Assembly (NCBI GenBank): GCA_023229465.1
Contig: JALNZE010000008.1
Coordinates: 62,001-126,000 of the forward strand
Source of the DNA: Chitinophagaceae bacterium
GTDB taxonomy: Bacteria; Bacteroidota; Bacteroidia; Chitinophagales; Chitinophagaceae
Direction: 5' to 3'
Length of the DNA stretch: 64,000 nucleotides
Numbering within the stretch: position 1 is the stretch's first letter; each line of letters begins with the position of its first letter. Below are positions 7,347 through 16,555 of this stretch, piece after piece. The notes below the pieces were generated by a model. The model had not been told where the DNA came from and did no database searches. It saw only the letters and a program-made list of their open reading frames with translations. A program made the translations under genes and the position numbers.

Positions 7347-9314
7347 TCAGCTAACCCTCGAAATCGAAATCACATTATCAATCCCCGCCTTCTCTCCATC
7401 CAAACTCTCAAACACAGAATTATTGCTGATAAACTCCGGAACCAGTTCCTTCATTTTAGCAACCAGTTCCATATTATTTTGCTTTTGTGTGGCCATCTGT
7501 ACAAGGATATTGAATTCGCGCTGGAGTTCCGTTATTTCTGTACGGCGCACTTTGGCGATCATTATTTTTTCGTGGTAGGTAGGTAAGGTATTCTCAGAAT
7601 CCATTAAAAGTTCTTCGTACAGTTTCTCCCCGGGGCGCAGGCCGGAGTATTTGATTTCTATGTCAATGCCGGGCAATAGCCCGTAGAGGCGTATCATTTT
7701 TTTGGCCAGGTCTACAATAGCAACCGGTTTGCCCATATCAAATACAAATATCTCCCCCCCCTTACCCATTGAGCCGGCTTCAAGAACCAGTTGGCAGGCT
7801 TCGGGGATGGTCATAAAAAAGCGGGTAATATTGGGGTGGGTAACGGTAACGGGGCCGCCTTTTTCTATTTGTTCTTTAAAGCGGTTGATCACAGAGCCAT
7901 TCGAGCCGAGTACATTACCAAAGCGGGTAGTAATAAATTTAATGGGCGCTGTTTTGTTTCCGTCTCCATTGGCGGTAGCGCCGGCAAGCGCCTGTTCTGT
8001 AGCCTGGTGGTGTAATGACTGCACATACGCTTCGGCCAGGCGTTTAGAGGCGCCCATTACATTGGTAGGGTTTACGGCTTTATCGGTAGATACCATTACA
8101 AAGCGTTGTACTTTGTATTTTACCGCCATATCGGCAATAATCCGGGTGCCGTTTACATTGGTAAGGATGGCTTCTTTGGGGCATAGCTCCATCATGGGCA
8201 CATGTTTGTAAGCGGCGGCATGGTACACATAATGCGGTTCGAACAGGGAGAAGAGTTCATTCATCCTGTCTTCATTACGGATATCACCCAAAAAACAAAC
8301 GATAGAAGTATCTGTTTTAACCTCACAAAGCTCCATCTCTAACTGGTGCAGGGGTGTTTCGGCCTGGTCGCAGAGGATGATGGTATGCGGATGAAAAGGG
8401 AGCAGTTGCCGCACTATTTCACTGCCGATAGAGCCGGCGGCGCCGGTAACCAATATCCGTTTATTCTTAACCTGGGCCGCTATCTCAGCATTATTGATCT
8501 TGATGGGTTCTCTTTCCAGTAAGTTTTCAATTTTAATACTCCGTAACTGCCGGGCCGAAAACCGGCCATTGATCCAGGTATCTATGGGGGGTACATTCAG
8601 TACTTTGATGTCATGATCCAGGCAAAAATCAACCAGTTCATTTTTTTTGCTGGGAGCCAGGTGAAAAGCGGCGATGATGATCTCATCTATTTTCTGCGTT
8701 AATGAAATCTCCTGTAGATCCAGTGTATGGTGAATTTTTACCCCGTCTACTACTTTACCCACTTTGCGCATATCCTCATCAATAAAAGCCACTACCGTAA
8801 TATTAGACGTATGATCATGCTCCAATACCCTTTTGGTGGCAAAACCGGCTTCGCCCGCCCCATAGATGATTACATTTTTGCGGTCCATATTGTAATTACG
8901 CAGGTAGGTAAATATATATTTTACCATTACCCGGTAAGAGATCAGGAACACAAAACTAAAGAGCGCATTAATAATAAGGGTAACGGGGGTGAAGGAAAGG
9001 CTCCCACCAGAATTGGAAGTAATCAGGCTGATGAAAAACAGTACAACAGTCGTTACTATAATGGCATAACAAATGCGCAGGGCATCCTGCAGGCCTGTGT
9101 AGCGGATAATACCCGAATACGTTTTAAAATTGGCGAATACAATGGTATTAATAATGCCAAGGATCAGGATATTCCCGCTCAGATCGCGCGTATTAATCGC
9201 CTCAAAACTGAGGTTATAGCGTATCAGGTACGTAAAAAATAAGGAGAAAGAGCAGATACCCAGGTCAATAAAAAAGATGATCCACCTGGGAACAATGTTG
9301 ATTTTCTTAAACAT
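7347..9314 (-). CDS. CapD/WbpM-type membrane-bound UDP-HexNAc 4,6-dehydratase
   Basis: The protein has 655 residues, the usual length for this long-form family. Four hydrophobic helices lie at about 12-32, 48-63, 80-98 and 108-128. They are followed by a first Rossmann-like domain (GAGEAG, 152-157) and the catalytic SDR domain (TGAAGSIG, 290-297). The active-site region has STDK (409-412) with Met420 and Lys424, the S-M-K arrangement of UDP-GlcNAc 4,6-dehydratases in place of S-Y-K. The predicted reaction is UDP-GlcNAc (or GalNAc) to the 4-keto-6-deoxy intermediate, feeding synthesis of the lipid-linked first sugar. It is the last gene of the - strand run and more GC-rich than the genes before it. 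A Gly/Ala/Thr-rich loop near 440-456 looks like a lineage-specific insert. Confidence 0.9.
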   Translation of the reverse strand: MFKKINIVPRWIIFFIDLGICSFSLFFTYLIRYNLSFEAINTRDLSGNILILGIINTIVFANFKTYSGIIRYTGLQDALRICYAIIVTTVVLFFISLITSNSGGSLSFTPVTLIINALFSFVFLISYRVMVKYIFTYLRNYNMDRKNVIIYGAGEAGFATKRVLEHDHTSNITVVAFIDEDMRKVGKVVDGVKIHHTLDLQEISLTQKIDEIIIAAFHLAPSKKNELVDFCLDHDIKVLNVPPIDTWINGRFSARQLRSIKIENLLEREPIKINNAEIAAQVKNKRILVTGAAGSIGSEIVRQLLPFHPHTIILCDQAETPLHQLEMELCEVKTDTSIVCFLGDIRNEDRMNELFSLFEPHYVYHAAAYKHVPMMELCPKEAILTNVNGTRIIADMAVKYKVQRFVMVSTDKAVNPTNVMGASKRLAEAYVQSLHHQATEQALAGATANGDGNKTAPIKFITTRFGNVLGSNGSVINRFKEQIEKGGPVTVTHPNITRFFMTIPEACQLVLEAGSMGKGGEIFVFDMGKPVAIVDLAKKMIRLYGLLPGIDIEIKYSGLRPGEKLYEELLMDSENTLPTYHEKIMIAKVRRTEITELQREFNILVQMATQKQNNMELVAKMKELVPEFISNNSVFESLDGEKAGIDNVISISRVS

Positions 9315-9520
9315 ACTACTAGATTTGAGTTAGGTTAATAAGCAGTGAATAACCGGTACTTGCCTTCAAATCGGAGTCTAAAGATAGTATATATGAGAAG
9401 AAAAACAAATAAAGTTGCGTAAATCTATTTTGCTAAAGAATCAACATAATAAAGCAATTATTAACCGGAGTCGTTTCAAGTTGTATATATCTTATTATTA
9501 AGTATCAATGAGTTACCCCA

Positions 9521-10276
9521 TTATTGAACCTGAGAAAAAAATGACTCCCAATATACATATGTAGAATAATCATCTGGTGTTCCCCAGCAGATATAGTTAT
9601 CAATTTCAAATAAAGAAACATTATAACCTAAATCAACTGCATCATTGATACATTCATCTACATAAAATTCATTTTTGACTCTCCGATTATCTAAAATCAT
9701 TTTATTGGCAGCCTCCTTAAAAATCCGACTATGTCTGAACCAAAATGTACCAACAACAGCATGATCGAATTTTGGATTTTCACTAATTGGCTTTTTAACC
9801 GACACCACTTCAACTTTACCGGTAATTGAATCTTTTACCCAACCATATTGCTCCGGTTTATCAACAACAGTCACATTGTTTCTGAATGTGAATACAATTA
9901 CATCTGCAGTTTGTTTTAACATCTCAAAAGCCAGCCGATCAAACATCATCCCGTTGTCACATGCTGCAATAAGGATCTCTTCATTAGCATCAACAGATTC
10001 AAGCCCTAATAAACAGGTGCATGCCTGACCTTCTGTAACTTCTGCCAAAGAAATAAAAGTCGAATCTGGAATATAAGTTTTGATATGATTATCAATTTGG
10101 TAGTCCTCTATATGACTTTCCAAAACTATAAAAGTGTGGTTTGTAGCCTCCGGTAGATCCAAAACAGCTTTGATAACCATTGGCACCGTTCCTATTTTTA
10201 TAAGTGGCTTTGGCACATTATAACCTCTCTTTAAGAAACGTTCTCCCTTACCTGCCATTGGTATAATTATTCTCAT
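9521..10276 (-). CDS. Sugar-phosphate nucleotidyltransferase-like protein (copy 1)
   Basis: This 251-residue protein has a GT-A fold nucleotidyltransferase signature. PMAGKGERF followed by PKPLI (residues 6-26) forms the NTP-binding loop and the substrate Lys. CDNG near residue 106 supplies the metal-binding Asp. EFYVDE and CWGTPDD near the C-terminus resemble the sugar-binding end of sugar-1-phosphate nucleotidyltransferases. The expected chemistry is sugar- or polyol-phosphate plus NTP to the NDP derivative; base and sugar cannot be read from sequence. It overlaps the preceding gene by 4 bp (ATGA), showing translational coupling to its paralogue. The 206-bp gap to the CapD-like gene downstream holds nothing I recognise. 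Confidence 0.75.
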   Translation of the reverse strand: MRIIIPMAGKGERFLKRGYNVPKPLIKIGTVPMVIKAVLDLPEATNHTFIVLESHIEDYQIDNHIKTYIPDSTFISLAEVTEGQACTCLLGLESVDANEEILIAACDNGMMFDRLAFEMLKQTADVIVFTFRNNVTVVDKPEQYGWVKDSITGKVEVVSVKKPISENPKFDHAVVGTFWFRHSRIFKEAANKMILDNRRVKNEFYVDECINDAVDLGYNVSLFEIDNYICWGTPDDYSTYVYWESFFSQVQ

Positions 10277-11046
10277 TTATATTTGTGTTTTACAAAAATG
10301 TCGGACCAATATAAAAATTCTTCAAGGTCTTCGGGGGTTCCCCATTGACAAAAATGTTGAACCCCATCATAGACATTTATTTTTAAGCCATCCTGTAATA
10401 AAAGATTATATACCATACTAACATAAAACTCACTATTCAAAGTAATATTTTTTTTTATAGCACATATAAAATATTCTTCCATCAATTGTCCACTTTTAAA
10501 ATAATATGCCCCTACCGAATGATGGCCTTTCATTTTATCTTGTTCAAATGAATATTTTTCCCTGATTTCCAGAAGATCATTATTTGCACCGACACGACAC
10601 CCTGCATAAACATTCTTAGCATGCAGAAGGTGTGGATGAAAACCTGTATAACAAATAACACTACCGTCCTCTTTATTATGAGTTACTTGTTCTATAAAAG
10701 CATTAAAATCCCAATCCATATAATAATCGCAATATGAAAGTAGAACTGGCGTTTCGTGCCTGATATAAGATTTAGCCTGAAATACTGCATAAACAGGGCC
10801 AAGTTTATGTGGCTCAATTGTTACCACTGTTACCTTATTTCGCAACGAAGGTAAATAGGAAGCAAGATTATATTTTGCCGCATGATCTTCTCTGCAAATA
10901 AATAAAAATTCATGGTCTCCCGGAAACAGATCAACAACATATTCAATGATCGGCTTACCATTGACACAGATAAGTGGTTTTGATGTTTGGTATCCAGCAG
11001 CTTTGAATCTTGAACCTTCCCCTGACATTGGGATAATTATCTGCAT
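10273..11046 (-). CDS. Sugar-phosphate nucleotidyltransferase-like protein (copy 2)
   Basis: This 257-residue paralogue of the next gene shares the N-terminal PMSGEGSRF...SKPLI loop, a CDYYMDWD segment in the metal-binding position and the C-terminal CQWGTPEDL motif. Two related enzymes side by side suggest either a heterodimer or activation of two different phosphorylated compounds made by the same module. The gene lies 10 bp after the class II aldolase gene and runs 4 bp into its paralogue. Nucleotide and acceptor specificity are unknown. Confidence 0.72.
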   Translation of the reverse strand: MQIIIPMSGEGSRFKAAGYQTSKPLICVNGKPIIEYVVDLFPGDHEFLFICREDHAAKYNLASYLPSLRNKVTVVTIEPHKLGPVYAVFQAKSYIRHETPVLLSYCDYYMDWDFNAFIEQVTHNKEDGSVICYTGFHPHLLHAKNVYAGCRVGANNDLLEIREKYSFEQDKMKGHHSVGAYYFKSGQLMEEYFICAIKKNITLNSEFYVSMVYNLLLQDGLKINVYDGVQHFCQWGTPEDLEEFLYWSDIFVKHKYK

Positions 11047-11056
11047 TGTTTATAGT

Positions 11057-12025
11057 TTATAATATAGCCCCTCTAAATTTTTCTGATGAAAGTTGGTGCA
11101 ACAGATCTAACTCGCTTTTTGAAATAAACTCACTAACTAGTGAAAGACGCTCATGATTACTAATTACATAGTAAATCATTCTTAGCATAGATATGGCTGC
11201 TACCATAAATTTCGCTGAACCATTAATCGAAATTTTTTGTTTTTCTACATCAAAATATACATCAGCTAATGAGTTCACATCTGAGATTTTGTCACGAAAG
11301 AAAATGGATTGATCAGGAACAATAATACAATCTCGAATATCTTTGATCGACATCCTTTCAAACCCACTATTTATTTCACTAAAAAAAAGATCATTATTGA
11401 GCGCATTGTCAAGTGTACTATTTAATGATAAATGGTCAATGATACACTGCTGAACAAAATTATATTGAGAAACAACTTCTTCAATCGAATCGGCATGAAC
11501 AATAATGCCATGGTTTTTTAAAAAGTAAATATTCGCTGTTTCACCACCTAAAATTTTTTTATAAATAAATGACGCTAAAGGGTGGCCCGGCTTTATATAT
11601 GGTACAAAAACAAAGGGGGTATCTGGAAATATGTGATTTAGGATAGAACTGGAATCTGTACAGCAAGTAACTACATTAACATAGATGGAATGTGTATGCA
11701 ACACATATTTACCCAGAACTGCGTGAAATTCAAACTCCATGGATGGGCGCAGACCCTCTGGTATTGAACCGAGAACATTAGCGGGAATACTTTCGGCCAA
11801 ATTGTCTTCTAATCTTTCAGCGAGTTTTCCCTTCACCAGATCATTATTTACCCACACAAGTCCAATACCATTGTCTATGTTTTTAAACGTATATCCCGAG
11901 GCTTTGATAAGCATTGTTCCTTTTCCCTTTACAGACGTATTCCCCCCAGGCCCTTGAACATGTTCCCATGTATTTGAATATGGGACAGTGATTCGTCGTA
12001 TTTCATCAATCATACAACTATTCAT
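11057..12025 (-). CDS. Class II aldolase/adducin-family protein
   Basis: The 322-residue protein has an N-terminal class II aldolase domain. GGNTS (27-31) and KASG (41-44) match the phosphate-binding loop, Glu97 and His101 in PSMEFEFH the catalytic region, and His110, His112 and His172 the three zinc ligands, as in fuculose-phosphate aldolase and ribulose-phosphate 4-epimerase. The extra 130 C-terminal residues are not part of the basic domain and are unassigned. In this family the reaction is retro-aldol or aldol cleavage, or epimerisation, of a sugar phosphate. Its start codon directly abuts the stop of the kinase-fusion gene (TAA then ATG), which makes a shared pathway likely. Confidence 0.78.
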   Translation of the reverse strand: MNSCMIDEIRRITVPYSNTWEHVQGPGGNTSVKGKGTMLIKASGYTFKNIDNGIGLVWVNNDLVKGKLAERLEDNLAESIPANVLGSIPEGLRPSMEFEFHAVLGKYVLHTHSIYVNVVTCCTDSSSILNHIFPDTPFVFVPYIKPGHPLASFIYKKILGGETANIYFLKNHGIIVHADSIEEVVSQYNFVQQCIIDHLSLNSTLDNALNNDLFFSEINSGFERMSIKDIRDCIIVPDQSIFFRDKISDVNSLADVYFDVEKQKISINGSAKFMVAAISMLRMIYYVISNHERLSLVSEFISKSELDLLHQLSSEKFRGAIL

Positions 12026-14221
12026 TTATAGTATATCTGTTTTTAATAGCATTCCGTTTCTTTTGAATTGCGTCATAATCTGGTACAATATAAATATCTG
12101 CATGAGTCCAAAATATTCCGGGTTCCATATAGGGTTCGACCCAGTTAGATCTTCAATATCAAGCCCCAGGTTAGAAGCAATTTCCTGAAGAAGATCTGCA
12201 TGCACTTTGCCATAAATACTTATTGCCTGCTTTATATGATTAATCTCATGAGTTATGATCAAATCGGTTTTGATTCTTAATTGATCTAATAATTGTTCAA
12301 AATAAATATCGTTGGAACAGATAATTTTGAGTTGTGTATCCTGTACAGTATCCGACAAATCATGAAAATCAATCTCATGGATATTTTCAACAGAAAAAAT
12401 GATATCAGCTTCAACTTCCTGATCAAGAATATGATTTACTGAGTCCAACATTCTTGTTTCAATCGCCTCTATCACTTTCTCCTTCGTATATCCCCTATGA
12501 TATACATCACGTGTTACTTTCCAATATCGCCTCAATTCTTCAGAAGGTTTCATGAATATTTTTAAATCATATATTCTGCTGGCTTCCTTCAAATAAAAAG
12601 TATGCAGCCCTTCGTACACAATAATTTTATTTGGGTCTACAACTTTCTCGTCAGTAAATTTACCTGTTTCATGATCATAATGCTTTCGAAAAATTTTCTT
12701 ACCTACTTTCAGATCAATTAAGTGAGAAAGATCCCTATGCAGCCAGTTTGCTTTTGGATTCAAATGTGTGAATACGGTCCATTTTTCATTACCTCTTTCC
12801 CACCTGTGCATATCATCCCCTTTTATAATTAAGGTATTCCTATCTCCAAAAAGATCCTGTAAGATATCAGACAATGTGCTTTTACCAGTACCTGAATCAC
12901 CGCATATTCCCACAAGGTATGGTTTGAAGTAAATTTTTTGCCCCCTAATTTTAAGCACTCCTATTCTGAATATTGAGGCGCATAATAACAATAGTGAGGT
13001 TTGCAGAAATGTAAAACTAAGCTGCACAAGGATATCAGCATTCAACCTATGTTTTAAAAGAAAAGCATATACATTATCTGCAAATCTCAATTGCGGATTA
13101 ATATACTGTGCTACAAGCGGAAAATCTGATTTAGAATAGATTATAAAAAATAAAAAATAAGCCAGGTTAAATAAAACGAACAATACACTAGCTTTAAATT
13201 GAAAGCGGATAATAAAATAAACCAAGAAAGGCATGTTCCACATATACCAACCTTGCCCAGGAACAATGAATAGAGTAATAATCCCAAAACTCAAAGCTAG
13301 AAAGATCAGCAAAATATCCTTATTAATAAAACTGAAATCCATAATTAGATAAAGTATGACCATATAGAATGCAGGAATAAGTATAATGTAATAGCCATCA
13401 AATATACTGAGAGAGGATCTTAATGCTTTACCCTGCTCAGCATTCTGGTAAACCATTTTAACAAATGCATTCTGAAAAATATAAGGCGAATTCAACAAAA
13501 ATAACAGGGTAATAAAAACCACAGACCCCATCAGTAAATATCGAATATCAACTTTTTTAGTTTTAACTAAAAAAACAAGCAATAATGGTATGGTAATAAT
13601 TACATGAAATTTAGTGGCACAGGCAAATGCCAGAAAAAACAGAAATAACCATAACCGGTTAACAAAAAGAAAATATAAAGAAAGGCAGAGTAGGGCAGTT
13701 GGAATTATATCTAATTGGCCATGTATATAAGAAACGTATATAACAATTGGATTAAACCAATACCATTTAAGTACGCTTTTAATATTATTAAGCCACTTGA
13801 TTAATATTACCAGAATGATAATATCGCCAAACAGTAGGGGAAGTTTTATAAAAAAAAGGTCTGCAAATGATATCGTTTGATTTAAGCCTGTTAGTAACGA
13901 CTCTATCCACACAGGAACAAACAAAATATAGAACATTAAAGGAGGATAAGGGAAAGCAATCTGATTTATCGCATAATAATCCTTATATATATTTAGAAAG
14001 CCTCCACTTACAGCAGTTTTTATAAAAGGAATGAAAAGCTCAGCTAAATATGGTGAAGCAAAAAATAGCGCTAATACCAGTTTTAATAAAAGACCAATTT
14101 GAAAGCTTTTATTTCTACGTATCAAATGGAGAAATATTTCCCACTGAGAAGATGTACTAATATATTTATTCATCATCAAATTGTATATACTCTCGCATCC
14201 TCCATGAATCACTATTCCCAA
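12026..14221 (-). CDS. GT-C-like polytopic membrane domain fused to uridine-kinase/PRK-like P-loop kinase
   Basis: The protein has 731 residues. Residues about 40-425 form roughly ten hydrophobic helices with NPIVIYVSYIHGQLD and a FPYPPL segment, resembling lipid-sugar-dependent GT-C mannosyltransferases (GT87/ALG6-like). From about 434 a soluble kinase follows: Walker A GDSGTGKS (441-448), KGDDMHRW (467-474), YEGLHTFY (536-543) and an Arg-rich lid (RRYWKVTRDVYHRG). These are features of the uridine kinase/phosphoribulokinase superfamily. The last 100 or so residues, including HEINHIKQ, are unassigned. The true start may be Met16 or Met17. The two halves suggest that a phosphorylated building block is made at the membrane where a glycosyl transfer occurs, which is inference. 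It is followed without a gap by the aldolase gene. Confidence 0.75.
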   Translation of the reverse strand: MGIVIHGGCESIYNLMMNKYISTSSQWEIFLHLIRRNKSFQIGLLLKLVLALFFASPYLAELFIPFIKTAVSGGFLNIYKDYYAINQIAFPYPPLMFYILFVPVWIESLLTGLNQTISFADLFFIKLPLLFGDIIILVILIKWLNNIKSVLKWYWFNPIVIYVSYIHGQLDIIPTALLCLSLYFLFVNRLWLFLFFLAFACATKFHVIITIPLLLVFLVKTKKVDIRYLLMGSVVFITLLFLLNSPYIFQNAFVKMVYQNAEQGKALRSSLSIFDGYYIILIPAFYMVILYLIMDFSFINKDILLIFLALSFGIITLFIVPGQGWYMWNMPFLVYFIIRFQFKASVLFVLFNLAYFLFFIIYSKSDFPLVAQYINPQLRFADNVYAFLLKHRLNADILVQLSFTFLQTSLLLLCASIFRIGVLKIRGQKIYFKPYLVGICGDSGTGKSTLSDILQDLFGDRNTLIIKGDDMHRWERGNEKWTVFTHLNPKANWLHRDLSHLIDLKVGKKIFRKHYDHETGKFTDEKVVDPNKIIVYEGLHTFYLKEASRIYDLKIFMKPSEELRRYWKVTRDVYHRGYTKEKVIEAIETRMLDSVNHILDQEVEADIIFSVENIHEIDFHDLSDTVQDTQLKIICSNDIYFEQLLDQLRIKTDLIITHEINHIKQAISIYGKVHADLLQEIASNLGLDIEDLTGSNPIWNPEYFGLMQIFILYQIMTQFKRNGMLLKTDIL

Positions 14222-14466
14222 AAAGTAGCAGCCAAAGAAAAAAAAATAAAAGAGTTAGTGTAATCTCCCCTTTTTCTTAAGTACAACTTATCTTTGTATT
14301 GCAACCTCTCCTGAGTTTATTATAAGAAACAAGTCACAAAAACTGCTATTCCAGTAGAGAAGAAAGGATTTTTTTTTCAAAAAGAATTACACCATAGGTG
14401 AGAGATTTGGGTAGCACAATTAGCAGACCACAAATTCTCATGATTAACTTCTATAAAATTGATAAC

Positions 14467-15129
14467 TCAGTTCTCTACTCTATGATATAAGTCAACTTCA
14501 TAGAGAGGAGAACTGTATACATCTTTCCATTTATCATCACCAATAACAACAATTTTTTTTATATTTTTATTTTGGCTATCTAATTTGCTTATAGCCAATT
14601 CGAAAATAAATGGATGTGGTTTTTCGACTCCAGCTTCTTCGCTTGTTACAATAAACTTCAGATATTTCCCAATCTTTAACTTCATTACTTTTTTGAATTG
14701 CACCTCAGCGATCATATCAGTCACAAGTACTATAGGTATTTTTTCTGCTAAACATTTATGTAAAAAAAAAATGGCGTCATCAAATAGTGTCATTTCATCA
14801 ATAAAGACATCCCAATATAAATTATATAACAAGTTTACCCATTCAATATCTGTAGTATTACATAGTTCTTCGATCATCGCCTGCAGATAAAATAACCTTG
14901 AATGCGAGGCTGCTGTTACCCTGTGCCTCTGATACACCATTTCCCTATATTTCATATAAAGTTCTAAGATGTGTCCTCTTTCTATCCTGAAGTGTATACT
15001 AGCCTTATCAATAACAGCCGCAAGTGCTTTTTCATGGCAACTATTGTATTCATATAAAGTATTATCTAGATCCAACAAAACAAGGTCTATTCTCTGTAAA
15101 ACAATTTCAGATAAATTATTTACTTCCAA
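14467..15129 (-). CDS. HAD-superfamily hydrolase
   Basis: The 220-residue protein has all four HAD motifs: DLDNT (Asp20 nucleophile, Asp22), VTDM, EKPHPFIF and VIGDDKWKD. The cap of about 100 helical residues between motifs I and II fits subfamily I. It is probably a phosphatase of a small sugar or polyol phosphate. It does not have the FLDRDG start of GmhB, so it is unlikely to be the missing heptose bisphosphate phosphatase. It overlaps the preceding GDPD-like gene by 10 bp. A gap of 245 bp, in which I see no gene, separates it from the kinase fusion. Confidence 0.8.
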   Translation of the reverse strand: MEVNNLSEIVLQRIDLVLLDLDNTLYEYNSCHEKALAAVIDKASIHFRIERGHILELYMKYREMVYQRHRVTAASHSRLFYLQAMIEELCNTTDIEWVNLLYNLYWDVFIDEMTLFDDAIFFLHKCLAEKIPIVLVTDMIAEVQFKKVMKLKIGKYLKFIVTSEEAGVEKPHPFIFELAISKLDSQNKNIKKIVVIGDDKWKDVYSSPLYEVDLYHRVEN

Positions 15130-15698
15130 AGTTCAGGTCTTTTGGTACATACTGCATCAATTTTGAAACCCTTCATTGATGCAGTGAAATCATTAATCCA
15201 TAAAATGGGGTGCCCCTGGAGTTCCGGGGAAACGATACATAATTTAAACCCGGCATCCTGTAAAATTTTGATGTCTTGCTGATTTAGGGGAAAACGAGTA
15301 AAACAATCTACCCAAACCCAATCCACTTTTCCTTTGAGCAATAAAGCATTTTCAACTGATTCAAATTCAGAAACACGCACAGCACTTTTATGCATTCCGG
15401 CATTGGACCATTTTATTAAAAACGGAAAGGATTGATCCAGGAAAAAATAATCTTCTATATTATATTCATTCATCAGCGCCAGTATCTTGTCCTCCAGGCC
15501 TTCCTCTTTCACGTTTAATATGAGTGTGCCATGCTTATACACATTTAACCATTTCTCAAACTGTTCACCAATTTTAAACGGATCGTGATGCGTAATTAAT
15601 TTACCCGCCTCACTTCGTATGTCAACTTCAATACCATATTCGATCGGAGTTTTTTTTAATTCACTGATCGTATTCCGACTATGCTGGATTAGCTTCAT
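15120..15698 (-). CDS. GDPD/PLC-like TIM-barrel protein
   Basis: This 192-residue protein is a compact version of the glycerophosphodiester phosphodiesterase fold: His6-Ser-Arg8 at the start, Glu24-x-Asp26 (EVDIR) and HHDPF (37-41) are the metal and catalytic positions of that family. At under 200 residues it is shorter than normal GDPD proteins (about 240-300), so insert regions are missing. No signal peptide is seen, so it should act in the cytoplasm. Placed between a GT2 and a HAD gene with short overlaps on both sides, it may process a phosphodiester-linked substituent or intermediate. The substrate is unknown. Confidence 0.6.
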   Translation of the reverse strand: MKLIQHSRNTISELKKTPIEYGIEVDIRSEAGKLITHHDPFKIGEQFEKWLNVYKHGTLILNVKEEGLEDKILALMNEYNIEDYFFLDQSFPFLIKWSNAGMHKSAVRVSEFESVENALLLKGKVDWVWVDCFTRFPLNQQDIKILQDAGFKLCIVSPELQGHPILWINDFTASMKGFKIDAVCTKRPELWK

Positions 15699-16393
15699 TT
15701 TAGAATTGATTTTCGTAGCTGAAGGCTAAAATTCAATGTGCGTTGTATGAATTTTAGCTTAGCCGCCCAATTAATATTCCAATGCGATACTCCATGTACC
15801 CGTTTAGTAAAAAGAACATTGAATCTATGAACTTTTAACCCCTGATTCAGCGCCGTATAATATACAAATATATCTAATGAAAAATCCTTCGGCGGGTTTA
15901 CCCAGGTTTCAAAAAAATTTCTTGTAAACATGGTAGGTTGGGCATTAATGTCCCACATAGGCTTTCCCAGTAAACCTGTTTCGAAAATGCTCATACAGAC
16001 GGTAAAAAAAACATCTCCTAACGGACGTCCATAACGTTTTCCCTTAACTAAAATATTTGATCCAAATTGTTCAAATATTTTCAATCCTGTTAATGCATCC
16101 TGTGGATCTGTCTGCATATCGGCATGTGTCCACCCTAAAATATCCCCTTTGGCAGCCCTAAGCCCCTCTAAAATTCCAAAGCCGTATCCTGTGTTAATTT
16201 TAACATGCACAGTTCTACAGGAAGGATATCTTGGTAATAATTGATTCAAAACTTCTTTACTATTATCAATAGATCCATTATCAACCAGTATAACTTCGCA
16301 GTCAGGATGTTGGGCAACAATTTGACAACGATCCAGTAGTAAAGCCAAATTTGCAGCCTCATTGTAGCATGGGATAATTAAAGAAAATTTCAT
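15695..16393 (-). CDS. Family 2 glycosyltransferase (dolichol-phosphate-mannose-synthase-like)
   Basis: The 232-residue protein has the GT-A opening SLIIPCYNEAANL, VDNGSIDNS (38-45) and the HADMQTDP metal-binding segment (90-97), matching short polyprenyl-phosphate hexosyltransferases. The expected reaction is NDP-sugar to polyprenyl-phosphate or glycan. There are no transmembrane helices after the catalytic domain. Such enzymes often supply the lipid-linked donor for GT-C enzymes, and a GT-C domain lies two genes downstream. The gene ends in a 4-bp ATGA overlap with the GDPD-like gene. Confidence 0.82.
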   Translation of the reverse strand: MKFSLIIPCYNEAANLALLLDRCQIVAQHPDCEVILVDNGSIDNSKEVLNQLLPRYPSCRTVHVKINTGYGFGILEGLRAAKGDILGWTHADMQTDPQDALTGLKIFEQFGSNILVKGKRYGRPLGDVFFTVCMSIFETGLLGKPMWDINAQPTMFTRNFFETWVNPPKDFSLDIFVYYTALNQGLKVHRFNVLFTKRVHGVSHWNINWAAKLKFIQRTLNFSLQLRKSILK

Positions 16394-16555
16394 TGCAGGT
16401 TAAGTATATATCAGATCAAAATTCCATATTAAAGAATTTAGCACAACTCAGACGATAATGATAATTTGTTTTGTTTTAGGGCTACTATTTTTACCGTACA
16501 CTGATGAGAAAATATCATTAATTATTTATTTAAAGTTATAGTTACACCGTAGATT

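Noticed and set aside
7702..8211. 169-codon + strand frame inside the CapD-like gene
   Set aside because: It is the antisense shadow of a well-supported dehydratase; the same holds for 8727-9242.
9315..9520. Promoter for the CapD-like gene with a Bacteroidota TAnnTTTG box
   Set aside because: I searched the - strand sense for the -7 box (CAAAnnTA on +) and found no convincing match with a TTTG element at the right distance.
14467..15129. GmhB heptose bisphosphate phosphatase
   Set aside because: The HAD motif I region and the large cap differ from the short GmhB type, and the gene is far from the heptose cassette.
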